A stretch of DNA of 64,000 nucleotides, taken from Cyathus striatus (lineage: Eukaryota > Basidiomycota > Agaricomycetes > Agaricales > Nidulariaceae). Shown here piece by piece: positions 57,602 to 64,000 of the stretch (position 1 is the first letter of the stretch; the number at the start of each line of letters is the position of its first letter). A model generated the notes under the pieces. That model searched no databases and was not told where the DNA came from. It saw nothing but the letters and a program-made list of their open reading frames with translations. Position numbers and translations under genes: made by a program. The stretch spans positions 434,001-498,000 of the forward strand of contig JAOVFP010000019.1 of NCBI GenBank assembly GCA_025738555.1, read 5' to 3'.

Positions 57602-59178
57602 ATGCTGCAGTATTTTAGTAGTCGATGGTTGAAGCTTCCCCTCCACCCCACGCGCAGTACACAGCACATGTCTATTCTTTTATTTTCAGATGAGCTCCTG
57701 CAAGAAATTGCAAAGCTAGTAGGTCCTTCCATATAAAATATTTATGCGCGTAATTACAACCCGTTATTAGACGTCGTCACTTCCAGTACTACGCCTTGTC
57801 TGTAAAAGGTTTAACGATGTCGTCGTACCGCAAATGTTTTCTCACGCTTCCATCTGGTTTGAGTGGGAGAAACTGAATCAATATCTAGAATATCTGAAAG
57901 CGCTCGCGACCACAGCTCATCCTGCTGTTGTTCATGCTAAGTCGCTCACATTTCGTCAACTAAGTCCCCAACTGGTACTTTATCCGAAATATCCTCGTGA
58001 CAAGGAAGAGGAGGCAAGATGTAAACTTCAGTACAAGTTAGACGTATTGGACCCGTATTATGCATATTCACAGTCAATTAAGGAGTGGTTTCCGCTTGCA
58101 ATGAGTAGGTTCAACCAGGCAACTACCTTGGTGTAAGTCTTCGTTTCATGCAATCAGCAAAATTTTATGCTAGTATATCTAACACAATTTTAGGATCAAA
58201 AGTTATCATGAGGAAGCTATACCACTCGTTCCTTCACTCCTTCAAGAAGCATCTCATATGAATTTAAAACATCTGTCACTAGAAGGGTTTAATGTGATTC
58301 TTAACAGTGCTGTGATACCTCGGCTTCGCTCACTCGAATCACTGTGCGTAAAGGATGTTCGCAAGAACTCTTATTCGAGATGGTCTCGACTGAATTTGCT
58401 AAATCCTAGTCAAGAAATTATTCCCAGTACTGATCCTTCTCAAGGAGATCTATGGCGTGTCTTAAAGACGGGAAAAATTCACCTTCAAGAGATCACCATC
58501 GATGAGCCTACGGAGAGCTTTGTGCAGTATTTAGGATCGTACACCGGTCTCAAGAGGCTCACTATCAGAGGAGCTACGAATAGTGTTCAAACAAGATCAG
58601 ACACATTTGCAATACACTTTTATCGAAATGCTCTTTTAACGCACATCAGTACACTTGAAAAGCTCATAATATTGCCCTGTTATGAGGGCAAGTGGTGCTT
58701 TGGAGAACAGTGCATTCGAGTTTTATCAGGGCTTGTCAACTTAACACATCTTTCAATTTCCGTTGTAGCCGATTCTTCAAAAATTATGCGCGGAATCGAA
58801 CGGTGGCCTCCAATTCCAGAAGGCCCATGCGAGTATAACCCATTACATCCAGTGGTCAGTAATAGCTATATTTTTATGTTTTTATATCGCTTCTCACCTC
58901 AATAATAATGTTCCTAGTGTCTCCTTATGCAAACAGCAGCCTCACTTCCCAAGCTCGAACTTCTGTCTATTCATGGTTCCAGTCTTCCCTCGAACCGTGG
59001 TATGCGATGTGGAAATGGGCTGAGGCGCCATGCAATCAAGCCGACAACACAAATTTATACTCATGTCACATCCGCTGGACCATTGGATCCCTCGAAATTC
59101 AAATATGCTATAGAAAATTCTGGTGTTTATCTCAGACCTCAACGACTTGAGGAAAGTGGAGAATATTGGTACCGGTAG
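57602..59178 (+). CDS. F-box/leucine-rich protein
   Basis: Five exons: 57602-57656, 57690-57722, 57787-58132, 58194-58854, 58918-59178; all junctions in frame, 451 residues. The N-terminus joins to NELLQEIAKLV and LRLVCKRFNDVV, a good F-box, then MFSHASIWFEW, which is common in this Agaricomycete family. The rest has leucine-rich segments (MNLKHLSLEGF, TGLKRLTIRG, LVNLTHLSIS, LPKLELLSIHG) that probably form the recognition surface. The first intron (33 nt) is unusually short, so the exact start is the least certain part. No stop or frameshift was seen. Likely an SCF adaptor; substrate unknown. Confidence 0.75.
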
Positions 59179-60663
59179 AGATATACTTTCCTGCCAATGA
59201 CGTGACGTGACGTTTCACCTAAGTGCGTGTACAATATGAAATACAAGGCCGCTGTGATTTCGTTAAAAGGTACTCATGCTCGTAATATAATTAAAGTTAC
59301 TGTTCTCGAGAAATAGTGACAATAAATTGAATGGTGGCCCACATTGTACTGTACTACACCAGAACATCTCCAAGGAAACGAGAACATATAAGCACACTAA
59401 GTATGTGTTATGGATATTCAACTATTCGTAGAGTTAGCATATTTCCTCGCCCCTTCCTCTTCTTTCCCCTTTCCCTTTTCACCTCATCTCTGTATCTCGT
59501 CATCCCATCACTTCGCGGCTGTGCCGGTCAATCCGATTCGATCTTATCAATTAAATATCTAAGGAGTAAGAAGCATTTAAATAGGAAAGCCCGAGATCAC
59601 CAAGTATAGGTTGCTCTGGACTCGCATAACAGTAAAAGCGCACTCTAAGTATCTACAACTTAACTGAACCATTGAGAATGTTCCAGTAGCAGTAGTAGAA
59701 TATTATAGAAGAAAAATACAACACGGTACGTTTCTATTCTTTTAGGTGTACTCACTCCGTGTATTCATAGGAATACACCAACACTGCAATCGTTAGCAGA
59801 TCACAACAGTATGGGAGGCTAGAGCACTGGTCTTGTTAGGGTCTTGTAGGTGTTCATCGGTACTTGCCGTTTAAAGCTCTCCCTATCGAGGCAGGAAACT
59901 GTCTAGTAAAATTATATGAGTGGGTTGAACGCCGTAAGTTTTGACGTAGATAAGCACACTTCTTGGGGGAGAAGAATAAAAAAACTGAACAATCGACCCG
60001 ACCAAACCTTTTTCTCTGTTTGAATTATGATGTGACTGGCTGACTTACTTGTGTCATCATGTTCCCACGTTTTTAGAGGTTCAAACGCTCAAACATTCAG
60101 GCCTCAGCCTTCAGCTTCAGCTACTACCGGTAACCGCACCTTTCGACTGCTACTACTCTTGGCTTCATAACGTTCTTTGTTCATTATCAAAAAAACCTAT
60201 AAAAAGTAATTGAGGAACTATATTTAGACCACAAATACTACTTACAAACTAGTAATTAGCTTTTTTTGTTTTTGCCAGCCTTCAGATATGTAGGAGGTCC
60301 TCGAGCCTCCAGGGTCTTTAAGATATTACCTCTCTCACAACCTTACATCGATCGAGCATTGCTCTATTTTAGTAAAACCTCCTATTAATCTCTGAACCGG
60401 CGCGGCGGCGAGTATTTTGACAACAACCATGTCGACGGATGTCAGAACAGAAAACAGACAGATACGGTAGGAACGGAAGAGGCCTATGTCATAAGCTTGA
60501 CAAATCTAATACTTTGGCTACATTTCGGAACCAAAATTAGTAAGTTATAAGTATATTAAAATTTGCTACTGATATCCCTGACCATTTCAGATAAGGCGAC
60601 CAATTCAATTCTCAATGCTTAAATGGATTAAGGTCTCTAGTCGTATATTGCCAACTTTCAACC
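59179..60663. other. intergenic region upstream of DUF6533 copy C
   Basis: No gene was supported. The family upstream motif is at about 60600-60632 (CCAATTCAATTCTCAATGCTTAAATGGA), 64 bp before the ATG. Confidence 0.5.
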
Positions 60664-61800
60664 ATGCCGAACGATATGGATACAGTGACCTCACAAAGTA
60701 TTTTCCTTCGCAATTGCTCTTGTTGTGAGTGAAATTCTCACTGTACTCACTGACATGACCTGTAATCTAATGTTAATGTTCCAGTGGTTACCTTCATGGT
60801 ACTTCTATATGATCATTTCAGCACTTTTCAGTTCGAACTTACATACATTTGGAAGTAAGTGAGCAAGTACTACCCTTCGTTTTTCCAAATGACCCTTCGT
60901 TGATTTGTCGGAGTTAAGACGTTCCCTGACACCTGTGAAATTCACCTACTTATTCAGTCGTTATTTTTCCCTCCTGTGCCAAACGTATGTAATCCTTAAT
61001 CCGCCTTATTAAATTACTATTAAATATTAAAAAAATAAAATCAGTGCCAATATCATCTTGGTGTTTTCAAAACTGCAGCAGGCACCCGTTAACCGACTGC
61101 TATGTCAGTATTGGTTTATGTTCTTAGTTATCTGCTGTACCACACTAGGAAGTGCTTTGCAGGTAATTGTGATGCTACGAGGTATGCCGTCACACTTAGT
61201 CATGTTCTCCAATGAATATCGTACTGCAGTATATGCTTTGCATAAAAAAGACTGTAAAATCGGAATATTTCTAGTCATATTGCTGGTTGCATTCTTTGGA
61301 CTATGCATAAACGCGTCGTTGTCGTGTTTTGTTCATAATGTGTATGATGATATATGTGTTGTTGAGCATGTACCACGGAGTTTGATTTATTTTGCGCAAG
61401 TCTTTATTTACACAATCAGTTTGTCAGGTTGTCTGATATTTATTTATACAGGATCTATCTGATAAGTGAAGGATTTATATTATTGTGCTTAATGGTCGTC
61501 AAAAGGAATATCACAACACGTATAGTTCGCAAAGTTATTAGAGACGGGGGAGGGGTTTTTGCTATCATGATAGGTACATTGAATCTCGATCTCTTATAAT
61601 TGACAATGAAACTTAACGCTCATTTCAGCAAGTTCGCTCTCTTTAATTTTACCATGCGGCCACACTGTTAGTGTAGCATTACTTAGCTTTGGTTTCATGT
61701 ATGTTTCTATATATCCTGCTCGTTTACGCTAATTCTCATTGTATGATTTAGTTTCAAGCTGACCCTGTTTCCAGTCATTGTGAGCCACAGTTCAATTCGG
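60664..61800 (+). CDS. DUF6533-type membrane protein, copy C, most complete
   Basis: Exons 60664-60724, 60785-60854, 60919-60988, 61079-61181, 61230-61399, 61450-61573, 61629-61698 and a last one near 61770. The reading holds the DUF6533 block (VTFMVLLYDHFSTFQFELTYIW, RSLTPVKFTYLFSRYFSLL), CQYWFMF, VMLR-VYALHKKDCK, several membrane helices, ISEGFILLCLMVVK and VIRDGGG (the conserved R-D-G). It ends near HSSIRLN. The first five junctions keep frame with GT-AG sites. The junction 61399/61450 does not keep the R-D-G frame with standard sites, so a one-base lesion or odd intron is possible. Probable seven-helix-like membrane protein; role unknown. Confidence 0.65.
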
Positions 61801-63661
61801 CTCAACTGTATAAGTTACCAAATCTTTCTTAGACGTGTAAGTTGATCAAGGAGGGCCTTCAATGGAACATAGATATATCCATAGATCAGACAAGGTCATT
61901 TAGCAGCGACATCGAATTAACTAGTTTCATTGATATGACTACACAGTGAACATTCTATAACATCGTCCTTATCAAATAGAATCAAGTTGAATATTATTTC
62001 ATCATGCACACCCCCTGCCAAATTAGAGGAACCACATAGTATATGGCATACTGGCTGAATGGTGCTAAGTATTGCTTTTTGTGTGTTACTACCAAGTTCT
62101 GGGCAACCAGAAATTTGTAGTTGCAGTACATAAGATATGTAGGTCCACTGGATAATGGTGCATTGTCAACATGTCACTGGTCACTGTACACATAGCACCA
62201 TCCGGCTCCTTCCAGAGTGTTGAGTTTTTTTTTTTAAAAAAAAAAATCCTGTATTTTATGTCGGTTATGGGTAAGCCATATGTCGCGACAATGTAGCGTC
62301 TACCTCATAGTAAAGTACTGTTCTTGGTAATGTACGAGATGATGAGGGCTTAGGTCTGGTACGAAGACGGCAGTAAAGTATGTCTCGGGATGCCCTACTG
62401 GGGGTAGGACACCAGGAGAGGTGTGGCTGGAGGCGTCATGGTCAGTGGGCGCGCACCATATGTTATATGTAAGTGGCTAGGTGCCAAGAGTGTTGAGTTA
62501 GCGAAGCGCCCCGCACCCGAAGGAAGAATGGTAATCTGTGAAGAGATGTAGTATATATCGCCGTATCCTGTTGGGTATGACTATGAAGTAGAATGTCAGT
62601 GCTTGTAGAGGACACGAATAGGTATAAGAAGAGATGGAATGGGAGCGCGGGACAAGGGGGGGAAGAGAATTAGATCAGTAAAGTAGATAAAATGGCAGTG
62701 GAAAAAGGCTAAGGGGTGCTTTCGATCAATGACGGTACTAGGGAGAGTGGTGTGCATGGCAAGCTAAGTCAGCGGGGTTGACGCGGACGTTCAAACGTGT
62801 TGATATAGTAAGACATAATAAGTACCAGAAGGGCGTGGGAAGTATCATGCAATCGCCGCGTATTCACCATCTTACGACTTCATTACGACTTTTACTTTCG
62901 AGTCGTCCTAGTTCACACATTCAAGTTATACATGGTAGCAGCACCATACTTTATCGTAAATTAGCTGGTTACAACAATATCTGTGCATCATACAAGGCGG
63001 ACTATCTGAATGGTCAGCTTGTACGCATGTCACGATTCCCTTTCTGCATTTTTTCTTACCCCCGCATTTTATCATTACTTTCGTTCTAGACACCATGCGA
63101 TTCATAGCTGTGGCCATTTGGGCATGTTGGATCTCTGGAAACATCAAATTTGATGCTTCAAACATGTTCTGCTATGTGCTTATAGTATGTGCAATATTTT
63201 TCTTGTCCTTCCATTCAATCAATCTACTCACTTTTCTCACTAACTACTCCTTGTATCTTCAGCACATCTCCACACGCCACTCCTCATTTCATTTCGTGTT
63301 TCACCTTACTATCTCCTTTTATTCTACTTCTATTTTTATGTAGTTCTCCCATCGGCGCCATCGCCTTTTTCGGTGGGATGCAACATCGTTATGTATATGA
63401 ATTCCCTTCGACAGGGTAGTAAATGTCAATGTGAATTGGCGAGGGACAGAAAATGATACAGGGTTTCCATAACAACGTATATATCTGCTTTCTCAGAGTT
63501 TCACATCGTCAATAGCAAAATAATGAATGCATTGTGAGTCAGTACTATGTCTGGGTGACATCTCTGATACTTCCCGAATGCGAGACTAATTCAGTTTTGA
63601 ATACTTAAGTACATTCCATGACCAAGATATCTATATTGTCGGTCCCACCTTCAATACTAGC
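61801..63661. other. intergenic region with a GC-richer block
   Basis: No gene was supported. After the T11A11 palindrome the block 62250-62760 is G-rich and unlike the AT-rich flanks, which suggests a fragment of an inserted retroelement lying on the minus strand (T run at its end). I could not identify it. The family upstream motif of copy D is at about 63585-63618. Confidence 0.35.
62225..62246. repeat. T11A11 perfect palindrome
   Basis: Eleven T followed directly by eleven A. This may be the poly(A) end of a minus-strand retroelement next to host A residues. Confidence 0.8.
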
Positions 63662-64000
63662 ATGGGTATACTAAACGAACAACAGAGCGTTTTTACTCGT
63701 AATTGTTCTTGCTGTAAGTAAACTACAGCTGCTGTAATTTACATACAGCAATAATATATGTTCATTTCCAGTGATTTCTGTCGTGATTCTGCTTTATGAT
63801 CACTTTAGTACTTATAAATTCGAACTTAAGTATATCTGGAAGTAAGGTTCCATCGCTTCCTACTTATTTATTTATTGTTGATCTATGCGAGTTAGACGCT
63901 CGCTAACGCCTGTCAAGTTTGCATATATTTTCAGTCGGTATATTGCCCTCATGTGTCAAATGTATGTTATTGGATGTCTTATGTTTGTGACAGTGCTTAA
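63662..64000 (+). CDS. DUF6533-type membrane protein, copy D (partial, runs off the window)
   Basis: Exons 63662-63713, 63772-63841, 63896-63965; exons 2 and 3 are 70 nt each, as in the other copies, and all junctions keep frame. The reading is MGILNEQQSVFTRNCSC, then ISVVILLYDHFSTYKFELK, YIWK-RSLTPVKFAYIFSRYIAL, with all conserved residues of the DUF6533 core present (Y-D-H, E, I-W, R-Y). Intron 3 starts at 63966 (GTTATT). No lesion in the visible part, so this may be the active member of the family; the rest lies beyond the window. Confidence 0.7.

Overview
This window comes from a filamentous fungus, most likely a mushroom-forming basidiomycete (Agaricomycetes). The evidence is many short GT-AG introns (about 35-65 nt), a NACHT ATPase with a GGQF-type N-terminus, DUF6699 and DUF6533 proteins, and several fast-evolving F-box-like genes. 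Ngaro-type tyrosine-recombinase retrotransposons and chromodomain gypsy elements fit the same group. The window is about half transposable-element DNA, and host genes sit singly or in small tandem groups between the insertions. Nothing looks bacterial.

Layout. 1-6906: two Ngaro-type elements tail to tail, with split direct repeats; the first is cut by the window edge and the second carries frame breaks. 7073-8119: Tc1/mariner-like MITE with a TA duplication. 8281-9270: F-box-like gene. 9299-9809: CACTA-type MITE with a TGA duplication. 12153-14891: intact ten-exon ABCF ATPase gene. 15279-15956: DUF6699 gene (minus). 16005-21004 (minus): a NACHT STAND ATPase followed, with no room for a promoter, by a pseudokinase module. 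They are probably one gene, and an exon is broken by a 1.72-kb hAT-like element with a perfect 8-bp duplication. 21610-24445: decayed second ABCF copy whose 3' quarter is almost identical to the live gene. 24683-25846 and 26060-27679: convergent F-box-like genes.

27893-47143: a full-length LINE (15-bp target duplication, poly(A) tail) of about 9.5 kb before later insertions. It carries an intron-containing gag-like ORF1, two small predicted membrane ORFs with TATA-like boxes, and an ORF2 with endonuclease, reverse transcriptase and RNase H. ORF2 is split by a giant palindromic, foldback/Mutator-like element (33946-43734, 9-bp duplication). That element is itself split by a very young chromodomain gypsy element (34182-41776, near-identical LTRs, TAAGT duplication). 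The nesting gives a clear insertion order.

47.9-64 kb: a dispersed tandem family of four DUF6533-type membrane-protein genes or pseudogenes (48.0, 51.6, 60.7 and 63.7 kb) with matching exon sizes and a shared upstream motif. One is truncated, one carries a nonsense codon and a 415-bp solo LTR, one is nearly intact and one runs off the window. Between them lie a small DNA element with a tRNA-like segment, a decayed histidine-acid-phosphatase-like gene and an F-box gene at 57602-59178.

Two decay patterns recur. Several inferred nonsense lesions are TGA where CGA is expected, which suggests CpG transition. Several frameshifts are one-base losses in homopolymers, including in a gypsy element whose LTRs are almost identical, so some breaks could be assembly errors. 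All gene models were read by eye from splice signals and reading frames; no database search was run.
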